A stretch of DNA of 64,000 nt from Syngnathus acus (GCF_901709675.1 NC_051105.1:10834604-10898603); one strand, 5' to 3'. Counted from the stretch's first letter, positions 47,811 to 59,490 are shown. Notes: a model not told the origin generated them from the letters alone. Translations and numbers: made by a program.

Positions 47811-49852
47811 ACGAGGAGAGCCTTAAATAAAATAAAATAACATTAAATAATAAATAAATACTGAATAAAACAATATTAAATCAAATACCAAATAATTTAA
47901 TATTTTATTCGATAAATAATAAATAAATTATGAGAAACTCCCATCCCCACTGCTGTTTTTGTCATTAAACATTCTGGGTGAATGTAGAGCATGAGTTGCA
48001 CGACAGCTTGCGCTAGAGTTGCTTACGTTGCACATTTGTTTACGGGTCGCCCTCTAGAGACTTGATGTATGTCCTTGTGTGCGTATCTCACGCGAGCTGG
48101 ATGACAGCAAAGAGCAATATAATCGAGGTTAGTCTCTCCTAATCAGCTCAGGCAGAAAACACACTCCTAGGTCATTGCTCTGCTGTACTGCTCAGCCTTG
48201 ATATTACGACCACCTACGCAGTGTAATGAGATCCCGTACACGATGCCATCACCTTTGACTGACCTCGTCCGAGAGGTGTTGATCCAAACACAAAATCATT
48301 GTGGGTGTAACCTGTCTACATGAGTTGCTCCACCGTTTGTGTACGATCGCAATTAATGTATACGTCATAGAACACATTTTGTATTGGATCTGAGGCTGGC
48401 CAAAGAATCACAATACAAAATCCAAAAGTACAACAAAGAACAATTAAAAGAAGTCTACCAGGAGTTTGAAGTCAGATGCACACCAATGGAGTACATCAGT
48501 TTCCATGGCAACTGATCACAAGGAGGACAACATAAAATGAGCTCCTCGCTGCCTTGAGCCTCATTCGGCAAGTCAAGAGTTGGAAGGACTTGTTTGCTGT
48601 CTAGCAGTGTTCCCTACTGACGGACAAAATATCATATATTGCTTTCTGAAGGATGAAGACATGAAAAATGAGGCCATCTACATTCGAGTCTGCTCCCTAC
48701 ACGGCAATCGCCACACCAAGGAAGGTGATTAAAAGCCACCGAGACATTTCCGTGCTTTGAGAACTGTCTGGGGATTGTGACTCATCATTACCTGCTGCTA
48801 ATTCAAGTGCTATTAATAACAAGCAATGTAGTTTTCTTCTAAAGCAATTATGTCCCAAGACTCAAATTTTCATCAACAGTCGTAGCAAAGAAGAAGGGGA
48901 GAGCCCGCCGGCGATAAAACCGCAGTCAAATCGGAAGGTCATCAAGAAGATACAAAATGGTCACGCTTTAAGAAAGCTTGGGCTTTTTAATTGGCAGCAT
49001 TTTAATAATTCATATCGGTGATACGTTACTCAGGGGAAAGGTTCACCGTTGGTGCCCTTTGCGTGGCGTCTCTGAATAAGCAATTGGCGGCGCGATGGAA
49101 TGTTTAGCCGTAGGCTCTCGCGTCAAAACCGTGCGGGGACGAAAAGAAGATTCCTTCCGTCGTAGCGATTTTAAACTTATTTGGATTGTATTGTGCACGG
49201 CAGTTGCGGTGTTTTCAATTGGGACAAAGCACTGACCTCTTCTGCAGATTAAATGATATAGTTAAGTCACTAAGCCAAAAGTGCTGGATGTTTTTTTTTT
49301 TGCTCTATTTTTCCTCATTGAGGGCAGATGGTGGAAAAACATGTACAGCGGCATATGGGGTGAGGCGCAGCGGTGGCTGCAGCGACAAAAAGCAGCAATA
49401 GCACTCTAGTGTTTCACATTGCTGGATTATTGGGCCCGTAATGGACAATAAGTAAGGCCCGTGCGCATTGAGGGAGCCGCAGCGCAGCTTGAGCGAAAGA
49501 CAGAACGACAGACAGACAGAGAGACAGACAGCGAGTCACTGTCGTGAGACCTGGATTAGATCTCGCGCTGTGTTTTCCACTGCTGGCTGGCTGGCGGCTG
49601 CTGTTTTTCAAATTGCTCTAGATTCCCAGAGATTATGCGCCGTGAATGAATGACTGAGTGAATGAATGAGTGGTGGGCTTTTTTTTTTTTTTTTTTTTAT
49701 TCAAAAACAAACATACAGTAAGCCTGAAAGTCAGGGAAGGACGGTGCGTTCAAGTGCAAGGGAACCTTAAAGGTCGAGCGCAATTGCTTTGGTATGTCAA
49801 CCTCCGATTTTTCAGTTGAAGTAGAACGACTAAGGAAAAAAATGCAAAGCAT

Positions 49853-50040
49853 GACATTCTTCTACATGGAGTTCCTCAACTCACTTCAACAAAGCAAAAG
49901 ATTACTTTTGTCTCCAAAAAAAAAAGAATCCGCAATTGACTTTTGACCAAAATGCCCCAGGACAACACCAAATAACTACTTTTGTCCAAATGAAGCGCGT
50001 CAAATCGCTTCGACATAGTTCCTAGGCGTCAAAGCGCTAC
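49853..50040 (-). repeat. Unnamed dispersed repeat, locus C
   Basis: The minus strand carries AGTGAGTTGAGGAACTCC, GACAAAAGTAATC, GGACAAAAGTAGTTATT and TAGCGCTTTGACGCC words in about three sub-units. Same family as the loci at 38,861, 40,478 and 59,213. Confidence 0.5.
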
Positions 50041-51646
50041 TTTTATTGCCGCTTTTCTACAGTTCAGAATAGACAACATATAATTTGACAAATCCACGTT
50101 CACATTTTGAGCTGCACCTGCTATCTACAAACTTTCCCATTAGGATTTCAAAGTGCAACATTATGCAGAGAGTAATGCACCGCTCCCTTCCCATCCGTCG
50201 GAAAAACTTCACTCAAGTGCCATCCTTTTAGAACTCCTCCAAACTAGGACAAGCAGACAACGGGGTAATTGCTACTAATGGATGCAGAGAAAAGCAAACG
50301 CTGTCATCATTGTCAAGCTTTCTGCTGTACACCACACTGCACATTTTCTTGCATCTTCCTTCATTTGAAGGGATCAAAACCGCATGGAATTGGGCTAAAT
50401 GTTCTTTTGCGGGTGGAGTGAATGGCTCATCCGAGGTCTTCTCCTCAGAGACTGTAAACTGCAGATACGGTTCTCTCCAAACATGACTCATTGAGCATAT
50501 GCGCTTTTAAACACCCACAAAGCACTAACAAGGGCATAATCGGGCAAAATTGACTTTTTTAATGGCCTGTGTACAAACAGTTGAATTTCTGGAGCGCCTG
50601 CCAAGCCATTTCGAGTGAATTAAGCTACTAATTACCGTTTTTTTATGTCACAAGCCTATTCCAGAAAATGTGTCCAGAGTACGTACAACACACTGAGTTT
50701 CTCCGCCCAACTGAGACAAAATATATATCCATCTTTCAGAATTGAAGTCGACAGATTTAAAGTCAAAGTAAAAAGCTGTGGCGGATGAAACGAAAACATA
50801 ACGTTGGCACTAATTCAAGGAGATAACAGTGAAATGAGCGACCACGCTGGACTAAGTGGACAGGATGCGTCTCCCAGGGTGGGCATGCAACACCCCCACG
50901 GGGGGGGGGGTTTGGCTTCTCCCCCCATGTGAAGCTCTCAGTAAATATCAGACCAACTCACGCAGGGCCACGCTTTGCTTTGACCAGTCAGCACATCTGC
51001 CAGCCCCAATCAGCAATGTTTCCACAAGTGAGAAACACACAACAAGGAGATTTCTCGTATTGGTCATAATAGCTGAAGTATCAGTTGGACTCCGGTTTAT
51101 GCTTCAAAGGTTGAAAAACAACAAAATTGCATGTGTCCTGACTCCTGACAGAGGGTCAGTTCATATTGAAGAAGCCTCAAAGCCATTTAAAATACACATC
51201 GCAAAGTGCATATTTGTTTTGCATGAGCAAAACAAAAAACAAAAAAAATTCAATCACTTAAATTTGTCAGAATGTTTAGTGATTAAAATTTTTTGCGTAA
51301 ACTCTGACATTGTCAAAATTAAAGAAAGGCTGATGTGTGTTCTGAGATGAAAGTTTTCTACATATGTAGCTGAGAATTGAGCGTGCTCGCTTAACATTAG
51401 CTTTTCACGCGGAATTGCTAATCGTTAGCGTCACTATCTCGCGACCCTCAACCTTGCGTGCATGTAAAAGAACATCGATTGCCGCTATATTATTACGTTT
51501 TTGGAAATAATTTCAGGCTTCTTTCATGTAGAACTTAAGATCCGTGGGTTGGAAGATAATCAACCCACAGCTGAGCGGAGCCCGTCAAAAAACGCAAGCC
51601 TTACCTGTACTTGCGAACTGACGGTGGCCTGAGTTTGCGACGTTTG

Positions 51647-51663
51647 CTGCTGCCATCTAGTGG
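51647..51663 (-). promoter_or_regulatory. CTCF-like motif upstream of kcnh7
   Basis: On the minus strand it reads CCACTAGATGGCAGCAG, a fair CTCF core, about 850 bases upstream of the kcnh7 start codon and pointing opposite to the sites at 25,325, 28,082 and 47,165. Confidence 0.42.
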
Positions 51664-52009
51664 TGAAGTGGTGAAGCTCACTCACTATCAAAACAAAAAC
51701 AACAAAAAAAGGTTATTATTCACTATAAATCATTTTGTTAACTTTAGAATGAATCTTGTAGCTATGCACACATCCTATTTCTTTTGCAGCACTTTTTTTT
51801 TAAAGCTCGATACATTTTTAAGGTCCTCTACAGTACATTTGGATTTAATTAATAACATTTTTGGAGGGGTGTGGTACTTTGGTGTAAAAAGTTTGCGAAC
51901 CAAAAGTGCATTGTCAGTATTGGCACGCTAAACAAATGCCAACAATTGCTAATGTAATTTCTTTCTTTCATTTTTTAATTTCTTTTATTCTCCCTCCCTT
52001 AGGAATGCA

Positions 52010-52493
52010 CGTAGAGACGCAGATAATCCTGCCTCGGCACCGGGGTGGGCGTCGTCTAGGCGAGGTGGAGGCGACTAAGCCCCCCTGGGAGAGACGTCAC
52101 CAAGCTGAGACGCATCATCGACCAGTCTCCGTGAACGCGCGCCCACACTCCGCTGCCACCGCCGCCAGGATCGCTTTCTCCTCCGTACCCCCCTCACCCC
52201 TCCCCCTCCCTAAATGCGAGATGCTCGGCCAAATTCAATTAAATCAAGCAAAGCCGAGCGAGTGCGCGCGCCTTGTCGGAGAGGAAGCGTTCATTTGCGC
52301 CTGCATCCAAGCGGGTTAAAACAAGTGGGAAGGTCATTTAAAGTGAAGGTAGGAAGGAGGGAGGTAGGCTGCGTGGAGCCGAAGCGGAACCGGAGCCGGA
52401 ACGGAGCGGAGCATGCTTGCGGAGGAAGAAGACGGCACCGTCAACTGGCAACATCTGTAAGTTCTCCCTGGGAGATTTCGTCTGCCAGTAAAC
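52010..52493 (+). promoter_or_regulatory. kcnh7: kcnh7 promoter and 5' UTR region
   Basis: Base composition switches sharply from AT-rich to CpG-rich at about 52,010 and stays so to the start codon. Visible sites: GGGGTGGGCG (52,042-52,051; KLF/Sp/EGR type), AGACGTCACC (52,092-52,101; CRE/ATF type), and a C-rich tract at 52,188-52,210 that is a potential G-quadruplex on the opposite strand. No TATA box is seen, which fits a CpG-island promoter. The transcription start is not determined. Confidence 0.5.
52413..52460 (+). promoter_or_regulatory. Short upstream open reading frame in the kcnh7 5' leader
   Basis: ATG at 52,413 opens a 15-codon frame ending TAA at 52,458-52,460, 33 bases before the main ATG and without overlap. 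If the leader includes this position, it could reduce translation of the channel. Peptide acidic near its start (AEEEDG). Confidence 0.45.
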
Positions 52494-52569
52494 ATGCCGG
52501 TGAGAAGAGGACACGTCGCTCCACAAAACACATTTCTTGGGATAATTATCCGGAAATTCGAGGGGCAGA
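52494..52569 (+). CDS. kcnh7: kcnh7 (ERG3 potassium channel) coding exon 1
   Basis: Kcnh7/ERG3 is a voltage-gated potassium channel of neuronal plasma membrane. This exon encodes the N-cap, residues 1-25, starting [14 protein letters not shown] and ending RKFEGQ plus one base of codon 26. The cap folds back on the channel and slows deactivation in the ERG family. The start is chosen because it reproduces the invariant ERG N-terminus; the frame upstream is unrelated. The exon ends at a GTAAGT donor (52,570) after 76 coding bases, the same size as exon 1 of ERG genes in mammals. One difference from the usual sequence: LGIII where I recall LGTII in human KCNH7. Confidence 0.93.
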
Positions 52570-52749
52570 GTAAGTAGCATTTGGAATACTTCAATGATGA
52601 CAAATTGTAAGAAATGATATTATTGGAATATGTTTTGGATGTTTGACTGTAGTTTTGTCTAAGGGTGAAAGTATCCCCTTAATAATTTGGGAACACAGTA
52701 CCTCCAAGGTCACGTTTCTTTTCACCCCTGCCCCCGAATCCTCCCGCAG

Positions 52750-52980
52750 ACCGTAAATTTGTAATAGCCAACGCCAGGGTGGAAAACTGTGCCATCATCT
52801 ACTGCAACGACGGCTTCTGCGAGATGACGGGCTTCTCCAGGCCGGACATCATGCAGAAGCCGTGCACCTGCGACTTCCTCCACGGAGAGCAGACGGACAA
52901 GGAAGCCATAGGCCAGGTGGGCCAGGCTCTAAGGGGCTCCGAGGAGCGCAAGGTGGAGATCACCTACTATCGCAAAGACG
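52750..52980 (+). CDS. kcnh7: kcnh7 coding exon 2, PAS domain first part
   Basis: The exon follows a CCCGCAG acceptor (AG 52,748-52,749); its first two bases complete an Asn codon begun in exon 1. It encodes residues 26-102, the first and larger part of the eag/PAS domain: [20 protein letters not shown], then [18 protein letters not shown], then TCDFLHG, and ends [11 protein letters not shown]. It is 231 bases, identical in length and phase to exon 2 of mammalian ERG genes, and ends in a GTGAGT donor. MTGFSRPD and IIYCND favour KCNH7 over KCNH2 (which has LCGYSRAE). Intron 1 is only 180 bases. The PAS domain contacts the cyclic-nucleotide-binding homology domain and controls gating. Confidence 0.95.
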
Positions 52981-55900
52981 GTGAGTCGCTGACCTTTTGC
53001 GCACGTCACGCGACCCTGGCGAGGTCTTCTGTCGGTCGGACGGAGCAGACGCGGTCCGAGTGGGAAACAAGAGGCATGAGGTGTCCCTGCGAGAGAGATC
53101 TGATATTGCCGCTGTTAGCGGAGCGTCGCTATTAAGGCCCGTATCGTTTACTCTCAACCCAAACATTGATGACGTCCCACGAGGGAACATCGATATCACC
53201 CAGATAGGCGAGCCCTGGTGACACATCGCTGGTGTCCTTACACAACTTTGGGTATGCAACCAAGCGCAGTTATTGAGCCAGGGCACAAAAAAAAAATGAA
53301 AATGTCAGAAAAGCCCAATTGTGAGCTGGCAAAGATAAATAAACAAATGATATGCTAATAACTTTCTGACACCTGATCTGACCTGATGATTGACACCTCA
53401 TAAGTCACGCCTTCAGTCGCCAATTGGTTGTTTTTCCTCAGGCGTGGTGAATTCTTGTGTATCAAATTAAAGACCAAGAATGGGGCTGTTTTTTTTTTCA
53501 TGATGTAACACTGTCAAGCCGTAAAACTGCTTGAAAATGTAACAAAAAGTTTTTTTAATTATTATTTCTATTTTTTTTTTACTAGAATAGAAAGATGATA
53601 ATGCTCGGGAGTGTCGGAAAGATAGTCATAAAACCAACTGGTCGTTATTTTAGTCGTAGTTTCCGATGATGTACAACTGCACCGCAATATACCGACACGT
53701 GTACCTAATATTTAGACTCTCCTCACGGCTTCCGTAACCTTTGCAGAGATAAAGCAAGTGCAGTCATCTTAAACTACACAAACAGTGGACAGTGCACAAA
53801 TTGCAAATGAATCTCTTGTTTGAAGAATATCTCAGAGCATTGTCAGAAGACTTTTTCCACAGCGCAGTAGCGGAGGATGAGTGCAACATAATGTATGAAA
53901 GCTTCCATTGATGTCCTCGAGAGCTTTGCTGCTGCAATCTGTGAATGGCAGCAGTAGCATCCGTGTGAGAGTATGATTGGATTATGTTATGTTTTTAAAA
54001 TCATTTTTAGCTTTGGGAAAAAAACATGCCTGAGACGAGGAAAGACGCGTTCATTGTTTTATGTTTTCCACGACGCTTTTGAAAGCATTCGTGCTATAAG
54101 CCATGTTTGTAGCCAGTGGCTTTATTAGAGCGTGGATCATCTGACTAATCTGTAATATTGCCGTGCATGTGATGGCTCCAGCTCGGGCAGCTTTGCAAAA
54201 GACGTTTTGGCTCCAAACGCTGCTTGTCGTTCATTCTCGTTGTATTCCAGACGTAGCGCTAACGGCACAGCACAGAGGCGAATTAATGCGATGTTGCCGC
54301 TCAGTGGCACCAATCCGCAGATTGACCACCTCCTGGCGTGCTCTCACTTGAGCTTCTTTGTGGTCGGCGTGACATAGTAGCCACATGCTCGTTCATTTGT
54401 TTTATGCCTTTGTGTCAATTTTCCCCCCCTCAATATTACGATTTAGCATTTAGCACTGTAAGTTTACACCCCAAAGAGTGATGTACAGTATTACGGCGAA
54501 AATGCAGTTATATTTTATTGAATCATACAAAGGCAGCTCTTTTAATTTTTAATTGTGAGTTTGATTAGATTCTAGGCCACGGATACATGTTTAATCTAGC
54601 GTCAGCCGCCACCAGGCTTGCCTCTTCCCCGCTCCGTGTTAATCAGGAGGAAAGGAACCCAAGAGCCAGCTGCTCTACGTAGTAGAAATAGATTGTCTCG
54701 GAAACACGCGAGACAATTACGGCAAACGCTCGGGGGGCCCCGTTTGCGAAGGCGCAAACGTCTCAGGTTTTTTTTTGACGAGCGGGATTTTCTGGCAATT
54801 TGTGCTCAAATCCAGCCCCCCCACCCCCACCCGTCGCTCCAATCCGCCACGCGTGAGCCACGCTCCATCTTAACATCATGCGCTCATGAGCGCGGAGGAT
54901 AAGAGCCCGGGAAACCTTCAGCGCCGGCTGTCGCTTCGGAATCCTCGGCTTCAACACACAACTCTTAATACTTGTCGGAGGAGTTGAGAAGGCGCATGTG
55001 TGCTCATGAATAAAGATGGCGGGGCTGTCAGCTCGCTGACTGGGAATGAGCAGCTTACAGAGCAAATGCATTAAAGCGGTATGGAGGACAGGCGGGCAGC
55101 CGCAGCGGGCCGCTATACTAAAACGGAATCAAAGATTCATGGCGACCGACCGTATTGACTCGAGTCGGTCGGAACATGGCGGCCGTTTTCCGCTCACAAA
55201 CGCATTTCCAGCAATCACTTCTCATTCACATCAGTTAATCTTTTTGGAGCCGACCCCCCCCCCCCCTTTACATCTAATGCTTGTCACGAATCAAAATCAC
55301 ACACACAGCCACGGCACAAAGCACATCAAACTAGATTAGAGCGCGGACCTCTGCCAAGGACGGGGTGTTAACACGTGAAAAAAAGAAGTTATTTTTATTA
55401 GATTTTTTTTCCTTGGCTACTTATTGAACACTTGGGATTGAGCGGTTAACAAGTTGCACAATGCTACCGCAAGCTCCAACAACATTTAGCTTAATGATCT
55501 CATTTAATTAGCAATTTTAATTATTTGGATTTTTCAAAATCAAGTTAGAGGGGCGAAAAAGGTCGCAGGTTTTTGTACTGTGCTGCTCAATAATGTCATC
55601 GATTAATTGACTCTCAAGTCAGTGATCTCCTCGTACTATGGCGATGACATTCTGTAGACACTACATTATTCTCTTTGTTGCAAGAACCTGGACCTGGTGT
55701 TGGCTTAAGGTCAAATTACATACTCTTGCTTTAAATGTCACCGAGTACAGGCTGCTTTGTGTTGCTCCTTTTTATCCGCTCCTCAGTAAGTGCTGTGGGA
55801 AATCCTTGGAAAAACGTGATGTCGGGATTTGACCAAACGATGCGTTATCTGCGGCGACAATGCCTCGATTCTTTTCGATGAGGAGGCAAAATGTTAAGCT

Positions 55901-56597
55901 GCTTACGCTTCAAATAAAAAGTAGCATCGGGAACGTCGGAGGCGTGCCAAGGGAAGCAACATTTTCCTTTCGTTTTTTAGCTCTGCCTTTCGGCGGATGA
56001 TCGAGAAAGGCTACCCGAATAGCAAAATAGGAAACGTTCTTCCAATGACGATGCATAATCAATGAGATAAATGCTTTCCCTTGATGGCCTTATAAAGGTA
56101 TCGGATTCCACTGGGTGTAATAATACTTTGCGCCGTAGCGAGTCTTAACAAAAGGAAGCTGACACCGAGCAGCGGAGAAAAGTTAAATGGATAATGACTA
56201 CATAACAGCGGTAGCTTAGCTAACCGCGTCGAATGATCTGGGACATGCGGTACGCGTAGGTGCAGGGTTTCATAGGTGACTTCCCACCGAGGGGGACGCT
56301 CTGCTAGCATGGGGTCGCTACTCGCTGGAAGCACAAGGTGTGCCGAGCCACACTCGCACGCATGCATAAGCTGCAAAAACAGCGCATCTATTTTTCATTG
56401 GCCTCTGCCCTCTTTGGTGTCAACCGGTATGTGCTGAAGCACATACACAGCATTTGGTATTAAGAGGGAATTTAGAATGCGCTGGCAGTAAGATGATTCG
56501 AGGCTAGGGGTTGAACCGCTAAAGATGTTGTTGCGGTCTGATATAATGTGATGGAAGTCGCGCCGAAGTCGATTAATTTTGTAAAAGCTTTTATAAC

Positions 56598-56725
56598 ATG
56601 GATGGGTGGATAGATTGGATAGATGGATGGAGATTAGCTGGCTTGCTAGATAGCTAGATAGATATAGCTCTTTGCTAGCAAGAGCTAGCTAGATAACAAA
56701 AGCAGACATTTGGCTAGCAAGCTAG
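56598..56725. repeat. GATA/GGAT and GCTAGC-rich near-palindromic tract
   Basis: GGATGGGTGGATAGATTGG tetranucleotide-type words pass into AGATAGCTAGATAGATATAG and then repeated TAGCTAG/GCTAGC words with near-palindromes such as GCTCTTTGCTAGCAAGAGC. A similar TAGC-rich tract is at 61,966-62,053 in intron 3. Confidence 0.7.
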
Positions 56726-57059
56726 CTAGCCGAGACAAGACTTAAAGGGATAAAAAATAAATATTTTTGGTAGATTTGGATAGTGTAGCTATGAACGCAG
56801 CGCTTCAGCTTAAATTTGAGTTAATAGCTCGATGTGAATGTTAAATTATCCGCTTGAAAACTGCGTAAAATAAATGTCCTATGTTTTTACCGTGCCTTCC
56901 CCCTGACAAAAAGGAAAAAGAAAATTATTTTCTTTGAGGTTTGGGAAATGTAACAACACTGGTCCTTGGATTTTATTGGCTTGGAATGTCCACCCACGGT
57001 TATTTTAATCTTCAGGGATGCTTGTATTGGAGAAAGTAATCTAATATTCCCCTTCATAC

Positions 57060-57380
57060 CATCTGTTTTCTTTCTCCTAATCAGTTTCTGCGCACGGATT
57101 TAAATTTTTACCATCCATTCCATTTGCCAACATTTGTGCTAAATTAAGCAGAATAAAAGATGGCATGGCAAAATATCACGATTCAATGAATACCACCACA
57201 AACCTAATGTGGATTGAACTGCTAGTTATCCCCTCGATGGTTGCGGTGACGCTGATTGAAGATGAAATTAGGCCACTGTGTGAAGCTGCAAGCATGTTGG
57301 ATATGGCCACAAGGCCCAAAGACTCAATACTAAGTGCTAGCTCGCACCCTTCACGCCTCGGGAACATTGCGTATTGACTT
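57060..57380. promoter_or_regulatory. Candidate conserved intronic element of kcnh7
   Basis: Repeat-free DNA with TCTCCTAATCAG, GGATTTAAATTTTTACC, TGCTAAATTAAGCAG and GATGAAATTAGGCC words. It is open in two frames on opposite strands for 70-80 codons, but neither protein resembles anything known and no splice-site logic links it to kcnh7. Regulatory function is more likely than coding. Confidence 0.3.
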
Positions 57381-58280
57381 AAGCTGGACAGCCCTGGACC
57401 TAAAACGTCATAATTCATTAAATTAGTCCACTAGCGGGCAACGATCTGTGGCCGGAATGTGTAAAAGCCGCGCACTGGGTCGAAGCGTCGAAGAAGAGGA
57501 CCAATCGAGAGAAAAAAAACATGGCTCAACATTATTACTCATGTTTCTACCTGAAGCGGATTATTTTATGCAGATTAATATGAAACCACAACACATCATG
57601 GTCAAATGAGGGAGAGTTGAAATGTAAAGCAGAATTCACTCAACTGAAGTGAAGATGTGGCCAGAAATATCCAGGGGGGAGGGGTCAATGATATTCATCA
57701 TATCATACAGCCTGATTAAAAAAAAAATGGATATAAACTGTAGGAAGCGAGAGCTCAATGCAATATTAAAAAGCAATTCCCAAGTGCATTCCTTATTAAT
57801 TAAAAGTAGTTACGGCATTATTTGGGCCTGTGAGTCACTGTCCAAAAGATCCCTTCATGTCGCCACGGCCTTTTAAATAATTGATCGTGGAAATAGAATC
57901 AACAGTAATGAAATGTCCATCATGACAAACAAGCCAAGATTTAATATGCAAGTGGGTGGAAAATAAAATACAGTGGAATATTGTTTTGCTTAGTTTGTTA
58001 TTTTGCATGTGTATTTGTCAGTGAACCTTTCCAGCAGTTGTAAACACAATTAGAGTGCAAAATGAATTGATTATCTCATTACTTGCTGTCCCCACTGTGC
58101 AATGTGCTAATGCAGCAAGCGGCGGCGTCACCCATTAAGAAAAAGTATTGAATTTCAACACTTACACCTCGGCTGCCACATCTGCTGAAGCAATTACAAG
58201 TTGACACGTCAGCAATGCTGATAAGGTTATTATTGATTGCAATAGCAAAGCTTAAATACCAAAGATCATCAGTATACATT

Positions 58281-58391
58281 GGATATAAAATGTCTACCCA
58301 CATCTGTTCAACCATAATTTATGCTATATTAATATCTACTCGAGATAAATCAGCTGGCATTTAAACAGGGGTGTGTAGACTTTTTAAACCC
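58281..58391. mobile_element. 111-bp MITE of the TATAAAAAGTC family
   Basis: The left end GGATATAAAATGTCTACCCA and the right end, reverse-complemented, GGGTTTAAAAAGTCTACACA form inverted repeats. Same family as 10,981-11,253 with a much shorter interior. Confidence 0.65.
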
Positions 58392-59212
58392 ACCGTAACT
58401 AGTCCTAATGTTACGTTACGACTTAATATTTGATTTTTTGATTTTTAATTATTTATTATAGGTTTCCATATTTTCTAATTTAGTGCACAACGATCCAACA
58501 TCAGGAAATAAAAATAGGTGATTTGAGGTTGCCATAGCAACGACCAACCAGCCGAAATGTGTTATTTCAGGCTGCATAAATTACATATTGTTGCTTTTAA
58601 GAATTCAGCTTTTATATTAAATATTCATTAGACATATAGGCCATAATAAAGTGGCTTAGCTCGACTCTACGAATATTGTGAATGATTCTACAAATGTGAT
58701 CATGAAATCCTGAATGGGTTAAGAAAATAAATGAACGCTGACAAATAGAGAGAGAAGGCTTTTTTTTTATAACATTATGAGATCAGATGTACTGCTGATT
58801 GTTGAGTTCTCACAGCTCTATTGAGACGACGCATCTCTTTGAAGGCTTTTGGCAGAGATGACATTCAGCGGGACACCAGATGAGTGGGGGTACCCCCCGC
58901 CGTTAAGCCTTTGAGCAGCACGCTTGTTTCCTCTTCTGGAACGAAAACAAGCAAACAATTTTCATCGGGGCTGCACAATGAGAAAGAAGTATTATTTCAC
59001 TGTGGGTAATTAGGACTAATACGCCGCACAGTCAGCTGTGTTATTGAATAGAAACGTCAGCCATTTTAGATGGGAAGTGGATGGAAAATATCATGCGTTT
59101 GTTAATAGACAAAAAATTAATACTAGTTGTACTACATATTTATATTTGACGAATTTTTTTTTTTTGTAAACTATGCTCTGTAATTTGCTTAAGACTTACC
59201 TCGAAACTGGAA

Positions 59213-59490
59213 GTGTTGCTTGAGTTCCATCTTGGTGAATGATGTTGAAGCAGCATCTTTTGGCCAAGGAATGATGTCGCGATGAGTTGAGGAGCTTCGG
59301 TTGGACAAAAGTAGTCCTTTGCCTCCATCCTATTGCCTCTTGGTGCCAACTACATTGAATTGAGTTGAGGCTGGTCATTTAGAGAAAAGTAGCTCTTTGC
59401 CGCCATCTTGGTGCTGTTCAAGTTAGCTAAGTTGAAGTGAGCTGAGGAGCTTCATTGAGACAAAAGTAGTGCTTCGCCACAGCCTTCGTC
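59213..59490 (+). repeat. Unnamed dispersed repeat, locus D (about four sub-units)
   Basis: GGCCAAGGAATGATGTCGCG, GAGTTGAGGAGCTTCGG, GGACAAAAGTAGTCCTTTGC, GAGAAAAGTAGCTCTTTGCC, GCCATCTTGGTGC, GAGCTGAGGAGCTTCATTG and GACAAAAGTAGTGCTTCGCC recur at roughly 60-70-base spacing. It is the clearest copy of the family. Confidence 0.6.

Larger units (their letters stand above)
44780..52000. other. Intergenic DNA upstream of kcnh7
   Basis: No gene was recognised. It contains candidate regulatory blocks at 45,020-45,430, 47,520-47,810 and 48,960-49,110, a degenerate GTCC/GTCT tract (45,515-45,735), AT-rich simple DNA (46,300-46,345, 47,820-47,935), a GACA-type stretch (49,497-49,530), a T20-like run near 49,680, dispersed-repeat locus C (49,853) and two CTCF-like motifs (47,165 and 51,647). 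Confidence 0.6.

Noticed and set aside
48541-48730. 63-codon open frame followed by a GT, exon-like
   Set aside because: No convincing acceptor, no similarity I recognise, and the frame closes at TAA just after the putative donor.
52457-52464. GTAAGT-like splice donor in the kcnh7 leader
   Set aside because: No matching acceptor before the start codon, and the exon 1 start and donor already reproduce the known ERG gene structure.
57165-57418. Overlapping 70- and 80-codon frames on both strands in kcnh7 intron 2
   Set aside because: No domain or splice logic; kept only as a possible regulatory element.
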